A stretch of DNA of 64,000 bases from Caballeronia sp. Lep1P3. GTDB taxonomy: Bacteria > Pseudomonadota > Gammaproteobacteria > Burkholderiales > Burkholderiaceae. Below, in pieces: positions 9,745 through 19,062 of this stretch. Under the pieces are notes generated by a model, which had not been told where the DNA came from, ran no database searches, and saw only the letters and a program-made list of their open reading frames with translations. Positions within the stretch are counted from its first letter, which is position 1. Every line of letters begins with the position of its first letter. The translations under genes and the position numbers were made by a program. The DNA lies in contig NZ_CP084266.1 in assembly GCF_022879595.1 (NCBI RefSeq), forward strand, positions 186,001 through 250,000. The letters are read 5' to 3'.

Positions 9745-10773
9745 TCACGCGCGCGCGAGCGAAGTCAGGTCCCAGCGCGGCTTGACGGTGAACGCGTAAT
9801 CGCGCACGGCCTGATCGGGCCAGCGCGTGAGACGCAGCGCGCCCGCGAGCGCGATCATCGCGCCGTTGTCCGTGCAGAGCGACAAATCCGGATAGTGCAC
9901 ATCGAAGCGCCGCTTTCGGGCCGCCGCCGACAGCGCTTCCCGCAACTGCCGGTTCGCGCCGACGCCGCCCGCGACGACGAGCCGCTTCAGGCCCGTCTTC
10001 TTGAGCGCGGCGAGCGACTTGGCGACGAGCACATCGACGGCGGCATCGACGAAACCGCGCGCCAGGTCCGCCTTCCCCTGTTCGCAGACGTTCGCGCCGA
10101 GCTTGCGGCTCTGCGTGAGCACGGCGGTTTTCAGGCCGCTGAAGCTGAAATCGAGATCGCCGGAATGCAGCATCGGACGCGGCAGCGCGACCGCGCCCGG
10201 CGTGCCGAATTCCGCCAGCCGCGACACTTCCGGGCCGCCCGGATAGCCGAGCCCCAGCAGTTTCGCGGTCTTGTCGAAGGCTTCGCCGGCGGCATCGTCG
10301 AGCGTTTCGCCGAGGGTTTCGTAGACGCCCACGTCCGTCACGCGCATAAGCTGCGTATGCCCGCCCGACACGAGGAGCGCGACGAACGGAAAGGGCGGCG
10401 GCGCATCGACGAGCAGCGGCGAAAGCAAATGCCCTTCGAGATGATGGATGCCGACCGTCGGCTTGTCCCACGCCATCGCGAGCGCATTCGCGATGCTCGC
10501 GCCGACGAGCAGCGCGCCCGCGAGCCCCGGCCCCTGCGTGAACGCGATGGCGTCGATGTCGGCGCGCGCGACTTTCGCCTCGTTCATCACCTGTTCGAGC
10601 AGCGGCAGCGCGCGGCGGATGTGATCGCGCGACGCCAGTTCCGGCACGACGCCGCCGTACTCGCGATGCATCGCGATTTGCGAATGCAGCGCGTGCGCGA
10701 GCAGGCCGCGCGCGGTGTCGTAGAGCGCGAGGCCGGTTTCGTCGCAGGAGCTTTCGATGCCGAGAACGAGCAT
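9745..10773 (-). CDS. tsaD: tRNA N6-adenosine threonylcarbamoyltransferase TsaD
   Basis: This ASKHA-fold protein of 342 residues adds the threonylcarbamoyl group to A37 of ANN-decoding tRNAs, together with TsaB and TsaE, which are not here. It opens with [12 protein letters not shown], and the metal-binding histidines lie in [26 protein letters not shown] and [13 protein letters not shown] are further family segments. Length is normal. The tRNA-Ile2 downstream of rpoD is an ANN decoder and therefore a plausible substrate. Confidence 0.97.
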   Translation of the reverse strand: MLVLGIESSCDETGLALYDTARGLLAHALHSQIAMHREYGGVVPELASRDHIRRALPLLEQVMNEAKVARADIDAIAFTQGPGLAGALLVGASIANALAMAWDKPTVGIHHLEGHLLSPLLVDAPPPFPFVALLVSGGHTQLMRVTDVGVYETLGETLDDAAGEAFDKTAKLLGLGYPGGPEVSRLAEFGTPGAVALPRPMLHSGDLDFSFSGLKTAVLTQSRKLGANVCEQGKADLARGFVDAAVDVLVAKSLAALKKTGLKRLVVAGGVGANRQLREALSAAARKRRFDVHYPDLSLCTDNGAMIALAGALRLTRWPDQAVRDYAFTVKPRWDLTSLARA

Positions 10774-10834
10774 GATCGGGACTTCGGAGGGGAACGGGAA
10801 AGTATATCAGCGGGTGCCAGTTACAATGCGCGGC

Positions 10835-12067
10835 ATGGAATCCTTCGATATCGCCGTCATCGGCGCGGGCGCGGCCGGCATGATGTGCGCGGCTGTCGCG
10901 GCCCAGGCGGGCCGGCGCGTCGTGCTGATCGACCACGCCGAGCGTCTCGCCGAAAAAATCCGCATCTCGGGCGGCGGCCGCTGCAACTTCACGAATATCA
11001 ACGCGCAACCCGCGAACTTTTTGTCCGCGAATCCGCATTTTTGCCGCTCCGCGCTCGCGCGCTACACGCCGCGCGATTTTCTCGCGCTGCTCAGCCAATA
11101 TCGCGTGAAATGGCACGAAAAGCACAAAGGCCAGCTTTTTTGCGACGATTCGAGCGAGACGATCATCGACCTTCTGCGCAGCGAATGCGACGCGGGCGGC
11201 GTCGCGTGGCGGCGTCCGGCGAGCGTTCACGCGATCCGTCACGACGGCGCGCGCTTCACGCTCGACACGACTGCGGGAGCGATCGGCGCGGCGGCGCTCG
11301 TCATCGCGACGGGCGGCTTGTCCATTCCGAAGATCGGCGCGACGGATTTCGGTTATCGCGTCGCGAAGCAGTTCGGCCACAGACTCATCGACACGCGCCC
11401 GGCGCTCGTGCCGCTCACGTTCACCTCGGCTGACTGGGCGCCGTTCGCCGCGCTGTCGGGCGTTTCGCTGCCGGTCCGCATCGGCACCGGCAAAGGCAAG
11501 ACGCGCGGCGAATTCGACGAAGACTTGCTGCTGACGCATCGCGGGCTGTCGGGTCCGGGCGTGTTGCAAATTTCGAGTTACTGGAACACGTCCGAGCCGA
11601 TTCACGTGAATCTGCTTCCCGACGCCGACGCCGACGCGACCGACTTGCTGCTCGACGCGAAAGCCGGATCGAGGAAGCAGATCGGCAATTTCCTCGCCGA
11701 GCATGTGCCGGCGCGTCTCGCGCATGCGTGGCTCGAAGCGCAGCGCGTGCCCGCCGATGCGCGCCTCGCCGATCTTCCCGATCGCACGTTGAAGGCGCTC
11801 GGCGCGTCGCTGTCCGGCTGGACGCTCACGCCGAGCGGCACGGAAGGCTATCGCAAGGCGGAAGTCACGCGCGGCGGCGTCGATACGCGCGAATTATCGT
11901 CGGCGACGATGATGAGCGAGCGCGTCTCCGGACTGTTCTTCGTCGGCGAAGCAGTGGACGTCACCGGCTGGCTCGGCGGCTACAACTTCCAGTGGGCATG
12001 GGCGTCCGGCGTGGCGGCGGGAAAAGCCGCGGCCGAATACGCGCGAAGCGCCGCGAAAGTGGCCTGA
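10835..12067 (+). CDS. BaiN/HI0933-family NAD(P)/FAD-dependent flavoprotein
   Basis: A flavoprotein of about 410 residues in the HI0933/BaiN/YhiN family. The FAD-binding Rossmann motif is DIAVIGAGAAGMMCA at the N-terminus, SGGGRCNFTN is the family signature, and the C-terminus contains FVGEAVDVTGWLGGYNFQWAW. Function in this family is not settled; some relatives reduce bile-acid double bonds. I prefer the ATG at 10835, since nine bases upstream another ATG (10826) has no better ribosome site. It diverges from tsaD with only about 60 bases between. Confidence 0.85.
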   Translation: MESFDIAVIGAGAAGMMCAAVAAQAGRRVVLIDHAERLAEKIRISGGGRCNFTNINAQPANFLSANPHFCRSALARYTPRDFLALLSQYRVKWHEKHKGQLFCDDSSETIIDLLRSECDAGGVAWRRPASVHAIRHDGARFTLDTTAGAIGAAALVIATGGLSIPKIGATDFGYRVAKQFGHRLIDTRPALVPLTFTSADWAPFAALSGVSLPVRIGTGKGKTRGEFDEDLLLTHRGLSGPGVLQISSYWNTSEPIHVNLLPDADADATDLLLDAKAGSRKQIGNFLAEHVPARLAHAWLEAQRVPADARLADLPDRTLKALGASLSGWTLTPSGTEGYRKAEVTRGGVDTRELSSATMMSERVSGLFFVGEAVDVTGWLGGYNFQWAWASGVAAGKAAAEYARSAAKVA

Positions 12068-12094
12068 ACAACCGCTCGAAGTCACGCGCCAGCG

Positions 12095-12126
12095 GGTGTT
12101 CCACGGGTCTCGGAACACCGACCCGT
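12095..12126 (+). other. Stem-loop with possible pseudoknot upstream of a -10 box
   Basis: GGTGTTCC (12095-12102) pairs with GGAACACC (12112-12119). The loop segment ACGGGTC (12103-12109) is also complementary to GACCCGT (12120-12126), so an H-type pseudoknot could form in a transcript reading out of the flavoprotein gene. The complementarity is plain; any role is inferred. Confidence 0.4.
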
Positions 12127-12127
12127 T

Positions 12128-12136
12128 TGCTATACT
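12128..12136 (+). promoter_or_regulatory. Extended -10 promoter element ahead of yqeY
   Basis: TGCTATACT is an extended -10 element. It precedes a GGAGG sequence (about 12147) that is followed by no sensible start codon, then a seven-codon ORF (12217-12240, ATG to TAA, MKLTTTR), then a terminator. Confidence 0.5.
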
Positions 12137-12244
12137 CGGACGGTCATCGGAGGATTCCAAGCGCGGCTCTCGCGCCGTTCCTTCGCTCTGGCCTGCGTTC
12201 AGGCGGCGCGCATCGCATGAAGCTCACGACGACTCGCTAATAGT

Positions 12245-12279
12245 CCCGCTTGAGGAGGTCAATCCCCAAGCGGGTTTTT
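12245..12279 (+). terminator. Rho-independent terminator between the -10 box and yqeY
   Basis: CCCGCTTG and CAAGCGGG form an eight-base stem with a 14-base loop (which contains AGGAGG), followed by TTTTT. It would end a transcript of roughly 135 nt from the box at 12131, or act as a leaky attenuator before yqeY-dnaG. Confidence 0.75.
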
Positions 12280-12342
12280 GCTTTAACGGCGCGCACGCAC
12301 GTCGGCCGGACATTTCCATTTCGCAATTGCACCGGGTGAAAG

Positions 12343-12789
12343 ATGAGCCTCAAGGACCAGATCAACGACGACATGAAGACGGCCATGCGCGCGCGCGAAA
12401 CCGAGCGCCTCGGCACGATTCGCCTGCTGCTCGCGGCGATCAAGCAGCGTGAAGTCGACGATCGCGTCACGCTCGACGACGCTGCCGTCACCGCCGTCGT
12501 CGACAAGATGATCAAGCAGCGCAAGGACTCGATCAGCCAGTTCCAGGCTGCGGGCCGCGACGATCTCGTCGCGAAGGAAAATGCGGAGCTCGCCGTGCTG
12601 TCCGCGTACATGCCGGAACAGCTTTCCGCCGATGCGATCGCCGCCGAAGTGCAGGCCGCCGTCGCCGCGACGGGCGCCGCAGGCCCGCAGGACATGGGCA
12701 AGGTGATGGGCGTGCTCAAGCCGAAGCTCGCGGGCAAGGCCGACATGACCGCCGTTTCCGCGCAGGTGAAAGCCGCGCTCGCCAAGTAA
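12343..12789 (+). CDS. GatB/YqeY domain protein
   Basis: This 148-residue protein matches the YqeY family, which resembles the tail domain of the GatB amidotransferase subunit and is thought to bind tRNA, though its role is unproved. It starts SLKDQINDDMKTAMRARE and contains RLLLAAIKQREVDDR and LSAYMPEQLS, all family-typical. It sits just before dnaG, as in many betaproteobacteria. A modest GTGAAAG lies ahead of the ATG. Confidence 0.9.
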   Translation: MSLKDQINDDMKTAMRARETERLGTIRLLLAAIKQREVDDRVTLDDAAVTAVVDKMIKQRKDSISQFQAAGRDDLVAKENAELAVLSAYMPEQLSADAIAAEVQAAVAATGAAGPQDMGKVMGVLKPKLAGKADMTAVSAQVKAALAK

Positions 12790-12810
12790 TCCACGCCGCG
12801 CGCGCATCCG

Positions 12811-14712
12811 GTGATTCCGCACGCATTTCTGCAGGATTTGCTCAACCGCGTCGATATCGTCGACGTGGTGGGCCGTTACGTCCAGCTCAAGAAGGGCGGG
12901 GCGAACTTCATGGGCCTGTGCCCGTTCCATAACGAGAAAAGCCCGTCGTTCACGGTGAGTCCGACCAAGCAGTTCTATCACTGCTTCGGCTGCGGCGCGC
13001 ACGGCACGGCAATCGGCTTCCTGATGGAGCACACGGGGCTGACGTTTCCCGAAGCCGTGAAGGAACTCGCGCAAGGCGCGGGTCTGACGGTGCCGCAGGA
13101 ACCGTCCGGTTCGTTCCGTGGCGGCAATGGCGGCGGGCATGGCGGCTACGGCGGCGAGAGCGCGCCGAACAAGGCGGTGAGCGTCGCGCTCACCGAAGTC
13201 ATGCAGACCGCGTGCGACTTCTATCGCAAGCAACTGCGCGCCGCGCCGAACGCGATCGCGTACCTCAAAAAGCGCGGACTGACGGGCGAAGTCGCCGCGC
13301 GCTTCGGCCTCGGCTATGCGCCGGACGGCTGGCAGAATCTCGAAGCCGCGTTTGCCGATTATCGCCACGACAATCTCGTCGAAGCGGGCCTCGTGATCGT
13401 CAGCGAAAAGACCGACGCGCAAGGTCAGGCGCGCCGCTACGACCGGTTCCGCGAGCGCGTCATGTTCCCGATCCGCAATGTGAAGGGCAACGTCATCGGC
13501 TTTGGCGGACGCGTGCTGGACGGCGGCGAGCCGAAATATCTGAATTCGCCCGAAACGCCTCTGTTCAGCAAGGGCAGCGAACTTTACGGCCTCTTCGAGG
13601 CTCGTCTCGCGATTCGCGAAATGGGCTATGCGCTCGTCGTCGAAGGCTATATGGATGTCGTCGCGCTCGCGCAACTCGGCTTTTCCAACGCGGTCGCGAC
13701 GCTCGGCACAGCCTGCACGCCGGTCCATGTGCAAAAGCTCTTCCGGCAGACCGACACCGTCGTGTTCAGCTTCGACGGCGATTCCGCCGGCCGCCGCGCC
13801 GCGCGCCGCGCGCTGGAAGCGGCGCTGCCGCACGCCGCCGACAATCGGACCATCAAGTTCCTCTTTCTCCCTAAGGAACACGATCCGGACAGCTACGTGC
13901 GCGAGTTCGGCACGGACGGCTTCGGCGAGCAAGTGGACCGCGCGATGCCGTTGTCGCAATTCCTGCTGAACGAGGTCCTGAACGACAAGGAACTGGAACA
14001 ACCGGAAGGCCGCGCAAAGGCGCTCTTCGACGCGAAGCCGCTCTTGCAGGCGCTGCCGGCTAATGCGCTGCGGGTGCAGATCCTGCATATGCTTGCGGAC
14101 CGGCTCGCTACGCCGTTCACGGAAATTGCGGCGCTCTGCGACATCGATTCGCGTGCGGCCGCCGTCGCGCGGGCATCGGTGCCGAAGAGCGAACGCCGCC
14201 GCGTGACGGGCCAGGAGCAACGGGCGCTGCGCAATCTCGTGATGTATCCGGGCATCGCGGCGTCGCTGGACGAAGAGAGCGAACGCACGCTCGTGACGAT
14301 GACCGAGCACGGCGAACTCTTCAGCGAAGTGCTTGGTCACGTACGCGAGCTGGGCGGCGCGGCGGAATTTCAGATGCTATCGGACGTCTTGCGAAACGCA
14401 GCAAATGCGCCGACATATGAGGATATCTTCCAGGAAATTCTCGCCTATGATGAAAACGTGCGCGATCTGCTGTTGCGCGATCCCTCCGACGAGGATGCCG
14501 CGCAGCGCGTCGAAGAGCAAAAGCGCCTGCTGACGGAGGAACTGCTGGCGACGGTCATCAAGCTGCGGCACGACAGTTATCGGGCGCGGCTGGATCAACT
14601 GGCGCGGCAAGCGAGCCTGTCGGCGGAAGAGGTGGCCGAGTTCTCGGACTTGTCGGCGAAAGTCGCGCAGATCAAGGCGGGGCGGGCCGCAAGCCCGGAT
14701 AGCGAAAGGTGA
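12811..14712 (+). CDS. dnaG: DNA primase
   Basis: The 633-residue primase lays RNA primers at the replication fork with the DnaB helicase. Domains in order: N-terminal zinc finger (CPFHNEKSPSF and YHCFGCGAHG), TOPRIM catalytic core with EGYMDV and FDGDSAGRRAA, and a C-terminal helicase-binding domain. Between zinc finger and core is a Gly-rich linker. The start is GTG at 12811, giving the normal IPHAFLQDLLNRVDIV opening. It is 21 bases downstream of yqeY and 463 bases upstream of rpoD, keeping the dnaG-rpoD macromolecular-synthesis order. Confidence 0.97.
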   Translation: MIPHAFLQDLLNRVDIVDVVGRYVQLKKGGANFMGLCPFHNEKSPSFTVSPTKQFYHCFGCGAHGTAIGFLMEHTGLTFPEAVKELAQGAGLTVPQEPSGSFRGGNGGGHGGYGGESAPNKAVSVALTEVMQTACDFYRKQLRAAPNAIAYLKKRGLTGEVAARFGLGYAPDGWQNLEAAFADYRHDNLVEAGLVIVSEKTDAQGQARRYDRFRERVMFPIRNVKGNVIGFGGRVLDGGEPKYLNSPETPLFSKGSELYGLFEARLAIREMGYALVVEGYMDVVALAQLGFSNAVATLGTACTPVHVQKLFRQTDTVVFSFDGDSAGRRAARRALEAALPHAADNRTIKFLFLPKEHDPDSYVREFGTDGFGEQVDRAMPLSQFLLNEVLNDKELEQPEGRAKALFDAKPLLQALPANALRVQILHMLADRLATPFTEIAALCDIDSRAAAVARASVPKSERRRVTGQEQRALRNLVMYPGIAASLDEESERTLVTMTEHGELFSEVLGHVRELGGAAEFQMLSDVLRNAANAPTYEDIFQEILAYDENVRDLLLRDPSDEDAAQRVEEQKRLLTEELLATVIKLRHDSYRARLDQLARQASLSAEEVAEFSDLSAKVAQIKAGRAASPDSER

Positions 14713-14714
14713 AA

Positions 14715-14723
14715 TGCTATAAT
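14715..14723 (+). promoter_or_regulatory. Extended -10 promoter for rpoD and its long leader
   Basis: TGCTATAAT is a near-perfect extended -10 just after the dnaG stop; no good -35 is present, as expected for extended -10 promoters. The following leader to the rpoD start (to 15175, about 450 bases) has no gene I can support. Confidence 0.6.
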
Positions 14724-15175
14724 AAAAAGTTCAAGAATCGTTGCCTTTTTTCAACCGTTTGCGCGAGATCGCGGGCGGTCGCGTCGTTCTGAAGGGCAGC
14801 GAATCGAAGGGTAAAAGCAGTGAATCGGGCGCGAGTCGCCGGGCGAAGTAAATCGGAAGCAAAGTTGCGAAGGGTTGCAGAAAGGCGCTGACTGGATCGG
14901 CTGTCGCGGGCGCGAAAAGCGGTTGAAGCGGTGATATCGCCGCGAAAGCGTGCCGGGGCACATATAACAGGCGGATGGGCACGCCGGCGAACAGACGGGC
15001 GCAAGGGAAGCGGCTGCTATTGCGGGTAAGAGCGATTCACGATCGAGCGCATCGCTCGAACCGCGATGGAGCCCGGCAGGGCACGCAGCATGTTGGCTTT
15101 TGGCAGCGTGCACATTGGGTATTCACGGTTCCATCGGTTGCCGTCCGGCAACCGCGAGTCGAGACTAGAGCCTGT

Positions 15176-17230
15176 ATGGCGAACTCCATGACGAAAAAGC
15201 TGAACGATGTACCCGTCGAAGACGACGCAATGCAAAACGCAGAGCCTGCCGCCGCTCCGACGGCGAAGGTCGAAAAGGCCAAGGCTCGCGACCGCCGCGC
15301 CAAGGAGAAGGCGCTGTTGAAAGACGCCTTCGCGTCGAGCGCGCCTGGCACGGTCGAGGAACTCGAGGAGCGCCGCTCGAAGCTGCGCGCGCTCATCAAG
15401 CTCGGCAAGGAGCGCGGCTTCCTCACCTATGCCGAAATCAACGATCACCTTCCGGATAACTTCACGGAAACCGAGGCGATCGAAGGCATCATCAGCACGT
15501 TCAACGACATGGGCGTGGCGGTGTACGAACAGGCGCCCGACGCCGAGACGCTGCTTCTGAACGACAACGCGCCGAACGCTTCCGCCGACGACGAAGTGGA
15601 AGAAGAAGCCGAAGTCGCGCTGTCCACCGTCGATTCCGAATTCGGCCGCACGACCGACCCGGTGCGCATGTACATGCGCGAGATGGGCACGGTCGAGCTG
15701 CTGACCCGCGAGGGCGAGATCGAGATCGCCAAGCGCATCGAGGACGGCCTCAAGCACATGGTCATGGCGATTTCCGCCTGCCCGACGACCATCGCCGATA
15801 TTCTCGCGATGGCCGAGCGCGTGCAAAACGAGGAAACGCGCGTCGATGAACTCGTCGACGGCCTCATCGATCCGAACGCCGAGGACACGGACGGCTTCTC
15901 CGAGCAGGAAGCGGAGGCGATCGAATCCGAAGACGAGGAAGCCGACGAGGAAAGCGACGAGGAAGAGGAAGACGACGACGGAGCCGCGCAGGCCAGCGCC
16001 AACGCAGCGCAGCTCGAAGCGCTCAAGCGGCAGTCGCTCGAGAAGTTCTCGCTCATCAGCGAATGGTTCGACAAGATGCGCCGCGCCTACGAGAAGGAAG
16101 GCTACAAGTCGAAGGCGTATCTGAAGGCGCAGGAGGCCATTCAGACCGAACTCATGTCGATCCGCTTCACGGCGCGCACCGTCGAGCGTCTGTGCGACAC
16201 GCTGCGCGCCCAGGTCGATGAAGTGCGCCAGGTCGAGCGGCAGATTCTGCATACGGTCGTCGACAAATGCGGCATGCCGCGCGCGGAGTTCATCACGCGC
16301 TTTCCGGGCAACGAGACGGACCTCGACTGGGCCGACAAGGTCGTCGCGGAAGGACACGAGTACAGCGCCGTGCTCGAGCGCAACATTCCCGCGATTCGCG
16401 AGCAGCAGCAGCGTCTGCTCGACTTGCAGGCGCGTGTAGTCCTGCCCTTGAAGGACCTGAAGGAAACGAACCGCCAGATGGCGGCGGGCGAGTTGAAGGC
16501 GCGTCAGGCGAAGCGCGAGATGACGGAGGCGAACCTGCGCCTCGTGATTTCGATTGCAAAGAAGTACACGAACCGCGGCTTGCAGTTCCTCGATCTCATT
16601 CAAGAAGGCAACATCGGCCTGATGAAGGCGGTGGACAAGTTCGAATATCGTCGCGGCTACAAGTTCTCGACTTACGCGACGTGGTGGATTCGCCAGGCCA
16701 TCACGCGTTCGATTGCGGATCAGGCGCGCACCATCCGCATTCCGGTTCACATGATCGAGACGATCAACAAGATGAACCGCATTTCGCGGCAGATCTTGCA
16801 GGAAACGGGTCTCGAGCCCGATCCGGCGACGCTTGCCGAGAAAATGGAGATGCCGGAGGACAAGATCCGCAAGATCATGAAGATCGCGAAGGAGCCGATC
16901 TCCATGGAAACGCCGATCGGCGACGACGACGATTCTCATCTCGGCGATTTCATCGAAGATACGAACACGGTCGCACCGTCCGACGCCGCGCTGCACGCGA
17001 GCATGCGCGATGTCGTGAAGGACGTGCTCGATTCGCTGACGCCGCGCGAGGCGAAGGTGCTGCGGATGCGTTTCGGCATCGAGATGAGCACGGATCACAC
17101 GCTCGAGGAAGTCGGCAAGCAGTTCGACGTGACGCGCGAGCGCATTCGCCAGATCGAGGCGAAGGCGCTGCGCAAGCTGCGTCATCCGAGCCGTTCGGAC
17201 AAGCTCAAGTCGTTCCTCGAAGGCAATTGA
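15176..17230 (+). CDS. rpoD: RNA polymerase primary sigma factor (sigma-70)
   Basis: The 684-residue housekeeping sigma factor. Region 1.1 is at the N-terminus (residues about 60-120), the acidic non-conserved insert ([15 protein letters not shown], near base 15950) separates regions 1.2 and 2, region 2 has [17 protein letters not shown], and region 4 has the helix-turn-helix [24 protein letters not shown] near the end. I take the ATG at 15176 ([10 protein letters not shown]); an open frame continues upstream to 14975 but has no family similarity. A terminator follows 88 bases after the stop. Confidence 0.97.
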   Translation: MANSMTKKLNDVPVEDDAMQNAEPAAAPTAKVEKAKARDRRAKEKALLKDAFASSAPGTVEELEERRSKLRALIKLGKERGFLTYAEINDHLPDNFTETEAIEGIISTFNDMGVAVYEQAPDAETLLLNDNAPNASADDEVEEEAEVALSTVDSEFGRTTDPVRMYMREMGTVELLTREGEIEIAKRIEDGLKHMVMAISACPTTIADILAMAERVQNEETRVDELVDGLIDPNAEDTDGFSEQEAEAIESEDEEADEESDEEEEDDDGAAQASANAAQLEALKRQSLEKFSLISEWFDKMRRAYEKEGYKSKAYLKAQEAIQTELMSIRFTARTVERLCDTLRAQVDEVRQVERQILHTVVDKCGMPRAEFITRFPGNETDLDWADKVVAEGHEYSAVLERNIPAIREQQQRLLDLQARVVLPLKDLKETNRQMAAGELKARQAKREMTEANLRLVISIAKKYTNRGLQFLDLIQEGNIGLMKAVDKFEYRRGYKFSTYATWWIRQAITRSIADQARTIRIPVHMIETINKMNRISRQILQETGLEPDPATLAEKMEMPEDKIRKIMKIAKEPISMETPIGDDDDSHLGDFIEDTNTVAPSDAALHASMRDVVKDVLDSLTPREAKVLRMRFGIEMSTDHTLEEVGKQFDVTRERIRQIEAKALRKLRHPSRSDKLKSFLEGN

Positions 17231-17317
17231 TGCGCGGGCCGGGCTTGTATTGAGAGACGTTGTCAGGCAAACTCGCAGGCCTTCGAGAATCGCCTCGCGC
17301 ATCGTTCTGAAGTATCG

Positions 17318-17344
17318 GAAAGCGCCGCACGGCGCTTTCTTTTT
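17318..17344 (+). terminator. Rho-independent terminator between rpoD and the tRNA
   Basis: GAAAGCGCC, a four-base loop, GGCGCTTTC and a T-run: a perfect nine-base stem. Confidence 0.88.
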
Positions 17345-17359
17345 GCCCTATGCGCTCAA

Positions 17360-17436
17360 GGGCCGGAAGCTTAACTGGTATAAGCTGTCGACTCATAATC
17401 GACCGATAGTGGGTTCGAGTCCCACCCGGCCCACCA
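17360..17436 (+). tRNA. tRNA with CAU anticodon, best read as tRNA-Ile2
   Basis: The 77-nt cloverleaf includes an encoded CCA. Acceptor GGGCCGG pairs with CCGGCCC, anticodon stem GTCGA/TCGAC closes the loop CTCATAA, and the T arm is GTGGG-TTCGAGT-CCCAC. The anticodon is CAU, which fits elongator Met or Ile2 (lysidine-modified). Pairs C4-G69 and C5-G68 are the determinants reported for lysidine synthase TilS on E. coli tRNA-Ile2, and elongator tRNA-Met differs there, so Ile2 is favoured. It lies at the edge of a phage-derived island, a common integration site. Confidence 0.85.
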
Positions 17437-17472
17437 AGTGTTTGTTTTTAAAGTCAAATACTTGGCGTGCTT

Positions 17473-17502
17473 TCGTCCCTGACAAAAAATCTTCAGGGAC
17501 GA
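17473..17502 (+). other. Perfect stem-loop just past the tRNA, and the gap around it
   Basis: TCGTCCCTGA and TCAGGGACGA pair perfectly over a ten-base loop (CAAAAAATCT), with no T-run. The stretch 17437-17839 otherwise holds no recognisable gene; two minus-strand open frames there (ends near 17493 and 17513) have fair codon use but no family I know. Confidence 0.4.
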
Positions 17503-17839
17503 TGCGGGTCATCTAACCCACTCGGCTTTCCTTGTGCTTCACCTCGGCCTGCGTGCGGACGCGTCGTGGCTCGATCCACTTCGTTCGCGCGCTGCGCGTG
17601 GTACTCGACGTCGCATCGTCGCCCGTGAGCGCCGTTCCAGCGGCGCCATCTCCCATCCGAGAGGGCAGCGGCAAGAGGCACACTGACGTAGTGCGCGCTT
17701 GCGGCCAGTCGGTCGACTTCATCCAGCGCGTTCCCATGTCGATCATTCACCTGCATACCTGAATTACGTCCAGCAACGCGTCGTCTGAACGGTCCCGCGA
17801 GGGTAAGGCGCCGGGCACTGTAGCGTTGTGTGCGGCGAA

Positions 17840-18559
17840 CATCCACTCAGCGTCCTAACCTGGTCGCGCCTGTCGCGTTTGCGTCTGCATGGGCGAGACA
17901 CCTTGCGCATGCAGCGCCGGACGCTCGCGAAGCTGGCGCGGCGCTAGCAACGGGGCTTCGACGAACTGCCGCCGGCATTGGCGCAGCGTTTTGCCGACAG
18001 CGTGATGACTCGCGCTGATGGAGCGTTCCAGTCGTCGCTCGAGCGCGCCGGCTTCGCGGTCGACTTCGGGCTCACACGCGAGGCCAACGACGCGCTGCAG
18101 GCGACCATCGGCGAGAACGTCGGGTTGATCTGCTCGATCGCGTCAGAACATCTGGCGGATGTCGAGGGCATCGTGATGCGCAACGTGCAGACGGGGCAAA
18201 CTCTCAACAGCCTGACGGATCAATCGCACGAACGCTACGCGGTCACGCGCGACCGCGCAGCCTTCATCGCCCGCGATCAGAACAGCAAGGCGACGGCGAC
18301 GGCGACGGTCGTGCGCGTGCGTCAGGAAGGATTCGGCATTATCGAGGCGCTCTGGATGCACAGCCACGTCGGCAAGCATCCGCGAGCGTCGCATGTGGCG
18401 ACGGACGGCAAGCGCTATCGGATCGCGAAGGGCATGCAGTTGGACGGCGGGTGGACGTGGCCGGGGCGCGAGCCCAACTGCCGATGCGTGAGCCGGTCGG
18501 TGATTCCGGGGCTCGAGAGCGGCCAGTCCCCTAAGCAAGATCCTTCAGTAGCCCGGTGA
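17840..18559 (+). pseudogene. Mu-like phage head morphogenesis protein (SPP1 gp7/Mu F type) remnant
   Basis: The frame encodes the C-terminal part of a phage minor head protein: RGFDELPPALAQRF, then AAFIARDQNSKATA, LWMHSHVGKHPRASH, GKRYRIAKGM and PGREPNCRCVSRSVIPG, the last being the highly typical end of the SPP1-gp7/Mu-F-like family. The frame is broken by TAG at 17945-17947; upstream codons (RMQRRTLAKLARR) continue sensibly, so this is a nonsense mutation in an already 5'-cut gene. Neighbouring portal and protease genes are missing. With the tRNA it marks a decayed prophage. Confidence 0.75.
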
Positions 18560-18560
18560 A

Positions 18561-19062
18561 CTATGGACTGCAGCCACGCGCTTGGAACGCGCTCACGCTC
18601 GAGTAGCTGATGGCCGGCAAATATGCGCCCATTGTCAGCGGTGCGCCGATGCCGAGCAGCGCGGCGTTCTGAACAGACTGACCGAAAGAGGGGTCGGGCA
18701 GCAAGTTCCTCAGCGCGATGAAGCCGTCGTTCGTGTTGCCGTTCCCGTCGCCATTGTCGGACCACTGGATCCAGTTATAACCGCAAGCTGCATTGGCGTT
18801 CGAAGGTCGGTCCGCGCTGCGGCTGACCGCGATTACGTAGTTTCCAGCGCTGTCGGTCTTGAGGGTTTGATCGAACAGACAGCCCGCGACCTTCTGCGAG
18901 AAGAGTTCATACGAGCATATCGACCAGTAGCGCATATTGCCCGTGCCCATCGTTGCATTGCCTTGGAGAGTCTGTGGAACCGTCGGCAGGCGGCCAGTCA
19001 GTACCGCGACGGGACCGAGCGAGCGGCTCAAGCCCGCCGCGAGATAGCCGTTGTCAGGGTTT
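18561..19062 (-). pseudogene. C-terminal fragment of a secreted protein of unknown function
   Basis: On the minus strand the frame reads about 165 residues, including SICSYELFSQKVAGC, CGYNWIQWSDNGDG and SVSAFQARGCSP before the stop. Paired cysteines and a Gly/Asn-rich surface-like composition suggest an exported protein, and I recognise no domain. The 5' end runs into the tssM remnant near 19050, where the open frame continues with no family character, so the gene appears to have lost its N-terminus at that junction. Confidence 0.5.

Noticed and set aside
14975..15175. N-terminal extension of rpoD to the upstream ATG at 14975
   Set aside because: The added 67 residues have no sigma-70 similarity and the promoter and leader are better explained with the start at 15176.
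15017..17302. Long minus-strand frame of 761 codons opposite rpoD
   Set aside because: It is a shadow of rpoD codon bias in high-GC DNA; composition is Arg/His/Leu-rich without domains. The same applies to the other long antisense frames, e.g. opposite tsaD, dnaG, the ThDP gene and the ligase gene.
17360..17436. tRNA-Met (elongator) reading of the CAU tRNA
   Set aside because: Possible, but acceptor pairs C4-G69 and C5-G68 match tRNA-Ile2 determinants; elongator Met tRNAs differ there.
17493..17846. Minus-strand ORFs of 77 and 117 codons next to the tRNA
   Set aside because: Overlapping frames compete, none has a recognisable domain, and they lie in decayed phage DNA; mentioned only in the gap note.
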